Of a stretch of 16,725 nt of DNA, positions 1-6,435 are shown piece after piece. Where the stretch lies: contig JASEEW010000014.1 in assembly GCA_030019485.1 (NCBI GenBank), positions 1 to 16,725 on the forward strand. Direction: 5' to 3'. A program made the translations under genes and the position numbers. A model generated the notes under the pieces. The model saw nothing but the letters and a program-made list of their open reading frames with translations, had not been told where the DNA came from and searched no databases. The stretch comes from Thermoplasmatales archaeon (GTDB lineage: Archaea > Thermoplasmatota > JASEFT01 > JAUWIS01). Each line of letters starts with the position of its first letter. Position 1 is the stretch's first letter.

Positions 1-425
1 TGGGTAATACATTCCCACGACGGGGGATATGATTATCTCGTAAAGTCAGGTTTAAACAGGATTTATGGATTGAAAACAAAAAACCTTGGAATGTAGGGTA
101 TGCTGAAAAACTCCAAGAAACTTTTGACGAAAAATTTCCTCTATTTCTTCTTTTACTCTTTTTATTACTTTCATTCATCACAAGCCTGATTTGCGGATTT
201 TTATTTATCAGCAGGAAAAAGGAAAAAATACCTTTTTATCTCCTGATAGGTTTGTGCAACATGGGTTTTGGATGGGTTGGAATGATTATAGCTACCCACC
301 TTTTAAGAAAGCATCTGGCAGCGCCAGCAGGGGGGGATGATGCATTTGTAGTGTGCTATGTGCTTCTGTTCATATTATTGATTTTTGCTTCGTTTGGGAT
401 TATTTATCTACCACTTGCCTTTTAG
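1..425 (+). CDS. 3' end of an unrecognised membrane protein gene, apparent frameshift
   Basis: The window opens inside a gene. Frame 1 is open from base 1 to a TAG at 94-96 and reads as plausible protein (WVIHSHDGGYDYLVKSG and onward). Frame 3 is then open from 33 to the TAG at 423-425 and encodes a tail with three hydrophobic segments separated by short charged loops (FISRKKEK, HLLRKH), typical of a polytopic membrane protein. Adding one base in the A-run near 78-83 joins the two frames without a gap, giving GLKTKKPWNVGYAEKLQE. I infer one gene with either a real frameshift or a homopolymer sequencing error. The family is not recognised. The downstream 70 bp are convergent with rnp2 and hold a T-rich tract at 459-471 that may end this transcript. 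Confidence 0.55.
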
Positions 426-471
426 TAGTTGGAAATGGCGGTTAGAAGACAGAAACAGTCTTTTCCTCTTT

Positions 472-499
472 CCCCTAACCCCTAATCCCTGACCCCTAA
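472..499. repeat. Four telomere-like C-rich heptamers (potential minus-strand G-quadruplex)
   Basis: Four head-to-tail heptamers read CCCCTAA, CCCCTAA, TCCCTGA, CCCCTAA. The minus strand therefore has four G runs of 3-4 bases separated by 3-4 base loops, which meets the usual G-quadruplex pattern. The array lies between two convergent genes and overlaps the rnp2 stop codon at 496-498. It may be a roadblock or terminator at the rnp2 3' end, or a simple short tandem repeat. Confidence 0.55.
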
Positions 500-810
500 C
501 TCCTTGTCAGGTATTTCCTCACCGCAGCCTTGATTGTCCCTGATGTGCCGGTTGTTTTTATTTCAGCATCTGTTTTACCTATCTGTTTAACAGAGTTCAA
601 TATTCTTATTGCCTCGTTTTTTCCTGTGTGCGCGCATCTCATCAAACCCTTGTTATTCCTGTATCTTGTAAGCCATGGCTTAACAGAGTTGAAGCAGGGT
701 TTAAATTCCTTTCTGATCATTCCCACAGCATCATTTCTTGAAATATTTTTATCAGAGATTATCTCAAATGCAATGTACCTGCGCCTTCCAATTTTATCCT
801 TGACTGTCAC
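496..810 (-). CDS. rnp2: Ribonuclease P protein component 2 (Pop5/Rpp14 family)
   Basis: This is a protein subunit of archaeal RNase P, which binds the catalytic RNA (with Rpp30/Rnp3 as partner) and helps remove the 5' leader of pre-tRNA in the cytoplasm. The 104-residue length fits the Pop5 family. Family features visible are the N-terminal strand RRRYIAFEII (residues 9-18), a central NKGLMRCAHTGK stretch (about 53-64; compare the PYGILRC region of Methanocaldococcus Rnp2), and the C-terminal GTSGTIKAAVRKYL (about 88-101), which matches the family's GVSGTIRKAK signature. The start is GTG at 808-810 with a short AAGG 6 nt upstream. The gene stands alone between membrane-protein genes rather than in the common cluster with rnp3 or proteasome genes. 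It diverges from the downstream redox genes with only 45 bp between start codons. Confidence 0.9.
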   Translation of the reverse strand: MTVKDKIGRRRYIAFEIISDKNISRNDAVGMIRKEFKPCFNSVKPWLTRYRNNKGLMRCAHTGKNEAIRILNSVKQIGKTDAEIKTTGTSGTIKAAVRKYLTRS

Positions 811-855
811 AAAAACCTTATTATCTTTAATGGTTATTTACATTATGGTGAAAAA
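811..855. promoter_or_regulatory. Short divergent promoter region between rnp2 and the redox operon
   Basis: Only 45 bp separate the rnp2 GTG and the ATG at 856. On the plus strand a GGTGA Shine-Dalgarno lies at 847-851, 4 nt before the ATG. AT-rich stretches (TTTAAT near 827, TTATTTACATTA near 834) are possible TATA elements, but none is clearly placed. Promoter elements for each gene probably extend into the other gene. Confidence 0.3.
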
Positions 856-2406
856 ATGAAAAAACTGTTGATAGTCTGTCTGATATTGATGTTCTGTCTG
901 AGCAGTTTTGTGATAGGGAGTCCGGTAGAATGTGAAAATACAAAAAACCCTGCTCAGAGGGTCGTGCTCGCAGAGCTTTTCACATCAACAACATGCTCGC
1001 ACTGTCCGTATTCCGAGGCAGCAATAGAACAACTATCTGAGGAATACGGTCCATCAAAATTGGCTGTCTTAGAGTATCATGCTGGTGGGGAATTTTATAC
1101 AGAAGATTCTAGCAACAGGGCAAAATACTATTTTGGTCCTACTGGTACAGGCACACCTGATATGATATTTGATGGTGTAATAGAAGAAAGCGGTTCTACG
1201 GATTCTGTGGAAGAAGATTACGATAGATATAAACCCCATATTGATGATAGATTAAGTATACCAAGTTCATTTGAAATAATGCTTAGTCCATCAATAGTCG
1301 GTAATGTTGGCAAGATTACAGCATACATAAAAGCAGTAGCGAATCCTGAAAAATCTAATCTTAAGGTAAGGTTTGTAGTGTTTGAGAACAATGTGTACTA
1401 TACTGAGGGGGATGGTGGACCATACTACCAGTTTGTTGTCAGGGATGTACTGGAAGAAGAATCATTGTCACTCTCCAAAGCAGGTGAGTCAGAGACATTC
1501 ACAAAAACATTTAGCATAAGTAGCAGTTGGAGCAAAGAGGAGTTAGGCGTTGTTGTTTTTATTCAAACAGATAAAAATGCTGGAACATCTGGTTTGCCAC
1601 CCAGGTACAGAGTAGATGATGAAGTTTTGCAGGCATCCATCTGCAAGTTTGGTGTATCATTAACGTCAGATAAAAATTCTGAGGATGTCGGTTCTGGCGG
1701 AACAGCAACATTTGAGATAGACATGAAAAACATGATGAGCACAACAGAAACATATAATGTTTTCTTAGAGAAAAATCTGGCATCAGGCTGGGATGCAAGT
1801 TATACTGCATGCACAGGTGGCATGTGCTATTCAAATCCATCCACTATTACCCTATCTCCTAATGAAACAGCAGAAATCGAGATTGATGTTGTTTCATCTG
1901 CTGATTCAGAACCTGGTGATTCTGGTACTGTAATATTTACAGTTATTTCCCAAACAAACCCTTATGTGAAATCATCCATTATTCTAAAAACAACAATACT
2001 CCCACAACCAACACAGCCTACACTAACATCTGAATCTGCCTCAACAACCTCCATAACCATTTCCTGGACTAAAAACACTGACTCTAACTTTAACAGGTAT
2101 GAGATACACATGTCAGCATCCTCTCGTTTCATACCAAGCAACACTACACTTGTGAAAACGCTCACTAATCAGAACACAGTATCATGGGAGGTTACAGGAT
2201 TGACAGAAAACACGGAATATTATTTCAAACTCAGGGTTTATGATACAAACAATCAGTATTCTGATTCAAATGAGATTAATGCAAAGACATCGAAGACAGA
2301 AACAGAAGGAGGCAGGAGAGGCATCCCTGGTTTTGATGCAGGTATGATAATATTTGCATTAGGAATAATCTTCATATTCAGGAAAAGGTTTTTCAATGAG
2401 GATTAG
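856..2406 (+). CDS. Secreted thioredoxin-fold (Omp28-like) protein with FnIII domain and PGF-CTERM anchor
   Basis: This is a predicted cell-surface thiol-disulfide protein of 516 residues. A signal peptide covers about residues 1-22 (hydrophobic core LLIVCLILMFCLSSFVI). A thioredoxin-like fold follows, with the redox motif CSHCP at 47-51 and a TP step at 100-101 that fits the cis-proline. Residues about 135-265 form a beta-rich domain like that after the thioredoxin core in Omp28-type proteins. A further beta domain spans about 265-380 and contains another Cys pair at 319/324. A fibronectin type III domain spans about 386-478 (GLTENTEYYFKLRVYD). The tail has GIPGFDAG at 489-496, a hydrophobic helix, then RKR: the PGF-CTERM pattern that archaeosortase A cleaves while the protein is lipid-linked. 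The last 11 bp overlap the downstream polyferredoxin gene, so the two are probably translationally coupled. The substrate is unknown. Confidence 0.8.
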   Translation: MKKLLIVCLILMFCLSSFVIGSPVECENTKNPAQRVVLAELFTSTTCSHCPYSEAAIEQLSEEYGPSKLAVLEYHAGGEFYTEDSSNRAKYYFGPTGTGTPDMIFDGVIEESGSTDSVEEDYDRYKPHIDDRLSIPSSFEIMLSPSIVGNVGKITAYIKAVANPEKSNLKVRFVVFENNVYYTEGDGGPYYQFVVRDVLEEESLSLSKAGESETFTKTFSISSSWSKEELGVVVFIQTDKNAGTSGLPPRYRVDDEVLQASICKFGVSLTSDKNSEDVGSGGTATFEIDMKNMMSTTETYNVFLEKNLASGWDASYTACTGGMCYSNPSTITLSPNETAEIEIDVVSSADSEPGDSGTVIFTVISQTNPYVKSSIILKTTILPQPTQPTLTSESASTTSITISWTKNTDSNFNRYEIHMSASSRFIPSNTTLVKTLTNQNTVSWEVTGLTENTEYYFKLRVYDTNNQYSDSNEINAKTSKTETEGGRRGIPGFDAGMIIFALGIIFIFRKRFFNED

Positions 2407-3313
2407 TGATTACAGACTGATTTCCCAAACAGTTTTCTTTATTTTGGCAAATCTCGGTTTTATTGGAATGACAGGACTCATTTATCCTTTTTTTTACTGC
2501 TACGCATGCCCTTTTGCTGATGCTGCATGCCCGATAGGTATTCTTGAACACGCTGTCCTTGGTGATTACATGCTGTTTATTTATCTTTTAGGATTCATAG
2601 GGGTTATAGGTGTTATTTTTGGTAGATTATTTTGCGGATGGGCATGCCCGATAGGCTTTCTGCAGGATATCTTTGGTTTTCTCACAGGAAAGAAAAAAAT
2701 AAAAATGAGTGAGAAAACCAAATGGCGCCTACTCAGGATTGTTTTCTTATTTTCATTGACAATTATAATTCTCATAGCAACAGTGTTTGTAATGAGATAT
2801 GATTTCCTACTTTCTATCATAATTATCCTAGTTCCTACAATACTCATCCCTTACATCACAAAATTATTAGATTTTGGATATCTGAAATACAACATCCTCA
2901 TCCTTACAATTATTACAACATACATAACAGGAGCACTTGCATTCACCCAAATATGCCCGATAGGAGGTTTAACAGTAACAATACCAACACTTTTGCTTTA
3001 CCCTGATAAATATGTTTTTGGAAAATTTTTCTGGGTAAAAATATTTGGTGTGATTCTTTTTTTCCTACTCATAATTTTATCATTCAGGGGATGGTGCAAG
3101 TATTTTTGCCCTTTTGGCGCACTCATCTCATTTTTCAACAAAATCAGCATCATTCATCTGAAAGTTGATGAAACATGCACAGAATGCGGGTTATGCAAAA
3201 ATATCTGTCCAATGGATATTGATTTAATAAATGATGGAAGAGGTCCTGAATGCATTGAATGTTTTAAATGCGTTGACGCCTGCCCTCATAAATCAATTCA
3301 TGTTTCCCACTGA
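2396..3313 (+). CDS. NapH-like membrane polyferredoxin (4Fe-4S)
   Basis: This 305-residue integral membrane electron carrier of the NapH/MauN type has about six transmembrane segments (near 10-32, 57-79, 112-133, 138-155, 165-185, 213-231). Membrane-proximal cysteine motifs are YCYACPFADAACP (Cys35, 38, 45), CGWACPIG (Cys80, 84), ICPIGG (Cys187) and CKYFCPFG (Cys234, 238). Two classical ferredoxin motifs follow: CTECGLCKNICP (261-272) and CIECFKCVDACP (286-297). Family members pass electrons between quinones or ferredoxin and extracytoplasmic partners. The partner here is probably the thioredoxin-fold protein whose gene it overlaps by 11 bp, which suggests reductant export for disulfide chemistry (inference). 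The 3' end overlaps the convergent thioredoxin-like gene by 16 bp. Confidence 0.82.
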   Translation: MRISDYRLISQTVFFILANLGFIGMTGLIYPFFYCYACPFADAACPIGILEHAVLGDYMLFIYLLGFIGVIGVIFGRLFCGWACPIGFLQDIFGFLTGKKKIKMSEKTKWRLLRIVFLFSLTIIILIATVFVMRYDFLLSIIIILVPTILIPYITKLLDFGYLKYNILILTIITTYITGALAFTQICPIGGLTVTIPTLLLYPDKYVFGKFFWVKIFGVILFFLLIILSFRGWCKYFCPFGALISFFNKISIIHLKVDETCTECGLCKNICPMDIDLINDGRGPECIECFKCVDACPHKSIHVSH

Positions 3314-3897
3314 GACCTGTTTTCATCATAATGATAGATGGCGCTTTCAATAATATGTTCCAAGTTTGACATGGTAGGTTTACCTGGTTGGTAGCCCATG
3401 AAAAAATACCAGCCAATTTTCACCTCATCTGTCTCATTATCTCTAACGAGCGTTATTACAACAGTTGTGGGCACACCACCGGCATTAGAGTAGATATTTA
3501 ATGCCTCCTGATTATCCTCGGTTTCCTTGGTATCTAACGAGAAAAGTTTGACATTATCTTTGTATTTATCACCCGCTGCTCCATCCCATTTATCACCTTT
3601 CACAATTCCTGATACTTCCATATCAACCCATTGCTCATCACAACTTGGACAGCCATGATACCAGCAGAAAAATATGAAAACAATCTTACCATTCTTCAAT
3701 GTGTCAACCACCCATTCAGGATGTGAAACATCCTCTGTTGAAAAACCTTTAAAAGGAATGAACTCTGGGTTTAGACCCATGCAGCCATAGCATGGTACTG
3801 ATGAAATCCTCTTACTCAATACATACCCACCGAATCCTGCACCTGAAACAAGCAGGGTGAGTGTAATCCCTAAGGATAAAACCTGAAGTAGTTTCAT
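3298..3897 (-). CDS. Extracytoplasmic thioredoxin-fold protein with two CxxC motifs
   Basis: The 199-residue protein starts with a hydrophobic segment (about residues 4-27) that is a signal peptide or membrane anchor. A first motif CYGC follows at 36-39 in VPCYGCMGLNP. The thioredoxin core has strand KIVFIFFCWY (71-80), the active-site-like CPSC at 83-86, and GGVPTTVVIT at 140-149, whose Pro143 fits the cis-proline. Length and order fit a TlpA/thioredoxin-like fold with an inserted segment at about 97-115. The gene converges on the polyferredoxin gene, and their last 16 bp overlap. Proximity suggests a role in the same extracytoplasmic redox pathway, either as acceptor or as a relay through the second Cys pair (inference). 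No Shine-Dalgarno is visible. A TATA box about 25 nt upstream of the ATG implies a leaderless mRNA. Confidence 0.75.
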   Translation of the reverse strand: MKLLQVLSLGITLTLLVSGAGFGGYVLSKRISSVPCYGCMGLNPEFIPFKGFSTEDVSHPEWVVDTLKNGKIVFIFFCWYHGCPSCDEQWVDMEVSGIVKGDKWDGAAGDKYKDNVKLFSLDTKETEDNQEALNIYSNAGGVPTTVVITLVRDNETDEVKIGWYFFMGYQPGKPTMSNLEHIIESAIYHYDENRSQWET

Positions 3898-3981
3898 ATA
3901 ATCAGGAATGGAAATAGGTAATATAAAACTGTGCCGAAACTTTTATTACCCGTTAAACTGTTTCTTTTTTGGTGATAAAAA
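3898..3981. promoter_or_regulatory. Divergent promoters for the thioredoxin-like gene (-) and the membrane-protein operon (+)
   Basis: On the minus strand TTTTATATT (3920-3928) is a good archaeal TATA box. Its centre is about 26 nt from the ATG at 3897, which predicts a leaderless transcript. On the plus strand CGAAAC followed by TTTTATTA (3941-3948) looks like a BRE plus TATA box, predicting a start near 3970. GGTGAT at 3971-3976 is then the ribosome binding site for the ATG at 3982. The elements are read from consensus only. Confidence 0.5.
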
Positions 3982-4419
3982 ATGCAACCTGGAGTAGGAG
4001 GACAGCCACAATATCAGCCTGAGTATCAACCGCAGGTGCAAGCACAACAACCAGTATACCGTCCACCAAGACAACCAATTGATATAGGGGGATTTTTTTC
4101 AAAGAAAATCGTAACTATATTTATCCTGATTGGTGTGTTGCTCTTCTTCATAGGAGCTATCCTATGCAACGGTGCAGCGGTTACTAAGGCAAATCCCAAC
4201 ATAGGCGAAACTGAGGGGGCCATGAGTCTTTATAAGGCTGGAACAATTGTTCTGGATATAGGAGCACTCATAACAACCCTTGCCCTGTTTGGTGGTGCGA
4301 TGGTAAGCAATGAAATTGACGTTAAACTTAAAGTAGCTATGCTAAGTGTTGCTACTGCTATCCTAATCGTAATGCTGATAATGGCGTTGATGGGCGCACC
4401 AATGGGCAAGATGACATAG
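3982..4419 (+). CDS. Small three-helix membrane protein with Pro/Gln-rich N-terminus
   Basis: The family is not recognised. The 145-residue protein begins with about 33 residues rich in Gln, Pro and Tyr (QPQYQPEYQPQVQ), with no charge-hydrophobic signal peptide. Three hydrophobic segments follow near 43-63, 86-108 and 117-138. The section LYKAGTIVLDIGAL (83-96) is clearly echoed in the decayed paralogue at 6436-6636. It is the first gene of a plus-strand operon of membrane proteins and has its own promoter and a GGTGAT Shine-Dalgarno. The Gln/Pro linker style recurs in the next genes, which end in zinc ribbons. This member lacks a ribbon. Confidence 0.7.
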   Translation: MQPGVGGQPQYQPEYQPQVQAQQPVYRPPRQPIDIGGFFSKKIVTIFILIGVLLFFIGAILCNGAAVTKANPNIGETEGAMSLYKAGTIVLDIGALITTLALFGGAMVSNEIDVKLKVAMLSVATAILIVMLIMALMGAPMGKMT

Positions 4420-4427
4420 TACCATTC

Positions 4428-4473
4428 ATTCTTTTTTATACTGCTCTCTACAGTATACTGAGAGGGGGATAAA
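4428..4473 (+). promoter_or_regulatory. Palindrome and strong Shine-Dalgarno before the second operon gene
   Basis: This intergenic stretch holds a short T-run (4431-4437), the perfect 10-bp palindrome CAGTATACTG (4451-4460) flanked by CTCT and AGAG arms, and then the strong ribosome site AGAGGGGG (4461-4468) before the ATG at 4474. The palindrome could be an operator or a small hairpin in the mRNA. Confidence 0.35.
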
Positions 4474-5172
4474 ATGCAACCTCAACAACTTCAGCCGTCT
4501 AAGATGCAAGCAAAAGTTACCTCCATAATCATAATTGGGATAGTGCTGTTATTCATCGGTGGAGTGTTGGCAGTTGTGTTCATACCAGAGGAAACAGTAA
4601 CTGCTGACGAACTATGGAATGACTTGGACAAAGATACTGGATGGTTCAAATCGTATGAGAGTGGTGAATACATAACAGTTCGCGGCAGGATTACGAGTCT
4701 AGAATACTACTCCTACCATTACGGCATGTACCAGGGTAGCTACATTCATCTTGATAACAACGATAGAGTAGTTTTCGGTGCAAGCGGCGATATAAGGGAG
4801 GAGTTTTCAGAGGGTGATAAGGTAGACATCACTGTCAGAATTGACCCATTTCATTGTGTGTATCTAAATGATACTAATGAGTTGTTTATTACGATGACCT
4901 ATATGGAAGACGCCAAAGAGTCTACAGAATCATTGTTTTATTTATCAATACCAATGATTATAGGAGGGACTTGCCTTTTAATAATAGGATTTATATTCTA
5001 CATCAAAAAAAGTTGGCGTGGGATAAGTATATTAGGATTACCGAGACAGCAACATCCCCAAGAATCACAACCTGTCTCACAGCAATATCCCTGTCCCTAT
5101 TGCGGGCAACCTTTAAGTTTCGTAAAACAATACAATAGATGGTACTGTGATAAATGTAAGAGGTATGTATGA
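4474..5172 (+). CDS. Two-helix membrane protein with extracytoplasmic domain and C-terminal zinc ribbon
   Basis: The function is not recognised. The 232-residue protein has a Gln/Pro N-terminus, a helix at about 15-37 and an outside domain of about 115 residues. In that domain the segment YITVRGRITSLEYYS (66-80) and the later EGDKVDITVRI (113-123) resemble an OB-fold-like beta barrel. A second helix spans about 155-177, followed by a Gln/Pro linker and a zinc ribbon with CPYC at 207-210 and CDKC at 225-228. Topology places the ribbon in the cytoplasm. The next gene has the same architecture and starts 12 bp downstream, so the two are co-transcribed. The family could be a membrane sensor or scaffold, but no catalytic motif is visible. 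Confidence 0.7.
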   Translation: MQPQQLQPSKMQAKVTSIIIIGIVLLFIGGVLAVVFIPEETVTADELWNDLDKDTGWFKSYESGEYITVRGRITSLEYYSYHYGMYQGSYIHLDNNDRVVFGASGDIREEFSEGDKVDITVRIDPFHCVYLNDTNELFITMTYMEDAKESTESLFYLSIPMIIGGTCLLIIGFIFYIKKSWRGISILGLPRQQHPQESQPVSQQYPCPYCGQPLSFVKQYNRWYCDKCKRYV

Positions 5173-5184
5173 GAGGAGATTAAA

Positions 5185-5916
5185 ATGAAAACAAAAAAAT
5201 TTGCTATAGGAGTGATCGTTATTTTAATCATTGTGTGGGGGTTAGCGGTGCCATTAGCATTTTTAGGTGGAGAGGAACAACAAGGGATGACATTTTACGA
5301 ATTTCAATCTGGCCCCACCCATTTTCCCACTTATTATTATTCACATATGGATGAAGAAATTATCATTGTAGACACCATCAGCAATATAAGCTCTCCTTAT
5401 AAGAACATATATGGCGAGGATGTTATAATAATCGAGTTTGAAAGTACAGAAGGAAAAGATGTGTCACTGCCGAGCATGTGTTGTACGGGGAACCTGACAA
5501 ATCTGACCAAACGCCTTCATGAAGGAGATAAAGTGATAGTTAAGTTCACCGGTAATGAATGGATATACGGAGGATACATGATTGTCATCCCTGAAGATCG
5601 CATACAACGTGTATCTGTTTCACACGCAATAAATCTGTTGCCAATATATGTTGCTTTATGCATTACAGTAGTGATATTGATTGTTGCTGTTGTATTGGGG
5701 TATAAAAGAGCAGTCCCGTCCTCAAGGATGTATCGGCAACCACGATATCTTCAACCAACTACGGTTGAGCAAACAGCAAAACAAGTCCCACAGCAACCTC
5801 AACAACCACAAACCGTCCAGGTACAATGTATGAATTGCGGGCAGATTAACACAATATTGCCGGGGCAGGAATCCTTCATTTGTATTAGGTGCGGTGTGAA
5901 AAGCGTGAAAAAATAA
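5185..5916 (+). CDS. Two-helix membrane protein with extracytoplasmic domain and C-terminal zinc ribbon (second copy)
   Basis: This 243-residue protein is built like the gene before it. A first helix spans about 5-27, followed by an outside domain of about 120 residues (EGDKVIVKFTGNEW at 113-126 matches the EGDKVDITVRI of the neighbour) with a CC pair at 99-100. A second helix spans about 151-172, then a Gln/Pro linker (QVPQQPQQPQT) and a zinc ribbon with CMNC at 215-218 and CIRC at 233-236. The start is preceded by the strong site GAGGAG, 12 bp after the upstream stop. The last 105 bp are nearly identical to the end of the next gene although the bodies are unrelated. The function is unknown. 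Confidence 0.7.
   Translation: MKTKKFAIGVIVILIIVWGLAVPLAFLGGEEQQGMTFYEFQSGPTHFPTYYYSHMDEEIIIVDTISNISSPYKNIYGEDVIIIEFESTEGKDVSLPSMCCTGNLTNLTKRLHEGDKVIVKFTGNEWIYGGYMIVIPEDRIQRVSVSHAINLLPIYVALCITVVILIVAVVLGYKRAVPSSRMYRQPRYLQPTTVEQTAKQVPQQPQQPQTVQVQCMNCGQINTILPGQESFICIRCGVKSVKK
5812..5916 (+). repeat. Zinc-ribbon DNA cassette, copy 1
   Basis: This stretch codes for the last 35 codons and stop of its gene. By hand alignment it differs from 6331-6435 at about 15 of 105 positions with no gaps. The Pro/Gln-rich linker just upstream is also alike. The remaining parts of the two genes do not align, so the ribbon behaves as a mobile or gene-converted module. Confidence 0.75.
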
Positions 5917-5935
5917 AAAAATTGGAGGAATAAAC

Positions 5936-6010
5936 ATGAGGAAACCAAGGCAGAATACAAGCCTTTTCCAAGAGGTGATTAGGTTATGGGTAATCCAATT
6001 AGTGATTTGA
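5936..6010 (+). CDS. Possible 24-codon leader ORF
   Basis: An ATG at 5936 is preceded by TTGGAGGAA (5922-5930), the best Shine-Dalgarno in the operon. The reading frame runs 24 codons (MRKPRQNTSLFQEVIRLWVI and on) to a TGA at 6008-6010. It overlaps the start of the gene at 5986 by 25 nt in another frame. Translation through it could couple to, or dampen, the downstream start. It could instead be the remnant start of a lost gene. It has no recognised homologue. Confidence 0.35.
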   Translation: MRKPRQNTSLFQEVIRLWVIQLVI

Positions 6011-6435
6011 TTTTTGGAGCAAGAGAAGGACTACAACAGTCTTTTAAAGGTTTGTTAGCAACACTGGGATTTGGTATACTTATTGGATTAATCTTAATTG
6101 GTATTGGATTTCTCATCGGCGGGATATGGGCATTATTTCTGATTCTTTTTGGAATAATAGTGATAATAGGGAGTATACGGAGATTTATTGTTGGCTCTGT
6201 TGTTAAAGGTGGTGCTGCAATAAAATCTAAAATATTTGATAAACAATCTCTTCAGCCACCCACCATTAAACAATCTGCAGCACAGATTCCACAACAAACT
6301 CAACAATCACCACAGCCACATCAACCGCAGACCATCCAAGTACAATGCATGCATTGCGGGCAGATTAACACAGTAATCCCTGGACAGAAATCCTTTATCT
6401 GTAGCAGGTGCGGTGTGAAAAGTGTGAAAAAATAA
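5986..6435 (+). CDS. Small membrane protein with C-terminal zinc ribbon
   Basis: The 149-residue protein starts with an amphipathic stretch (PISDLIFGAREGLQQSFKG). Two glycine/isoleucine-rich helices follow near 25-46 and 48-68, then a basic patch (RRF), a linker rich in Gln and Pro (QIPQQTQQSPQPHQPQ), and a zinc ribbon with CMHC at 121-124 and CSRC at 139-142. The ribbon is nearly identical to that of the preceding gene. An AAGAGGTGAT ribosome site lies about 8 nt before the ATG. The zinc ribbon probably sits in the cytoplasm; its ligand is unknown. In-frame sequence after the UAA at 6433-6435 encodes a relic of another membrane protein. Confidence 0.65.
   Translation: MGNPISDLIFGAREGLQQSFKGLLATLGFGILIGLILIGIGFLIGGIWALFLILFGIIVIIGSIRRFIVGSVVKGGAAIKSKIFDKQSLQPPTIKQSAAQIPQQTQQSPQPHQPQTIQVQCMHCGQINTVIPGQKSFICSRCGVKSVKK
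6331..6435 (+). repeat. Zinc-ribbon DNA cassette, copy 2
   Basis: This is the partner of the cassette at 5812-5916: same length, about 86% identical by hand count, ending with the same GTGAAAAAATAA. Both copies keep all four zinc-binding cysteines. Confidence 0.75.

Noticed and set aside
530..859. A 109-codon plus-strand open frame over the rnp2 region
   Set aside because: It runs antisense to rnp2, whose family signature is clear. The composition is that of a shadow frame, and it would overlap the start of the redox gene at 856.
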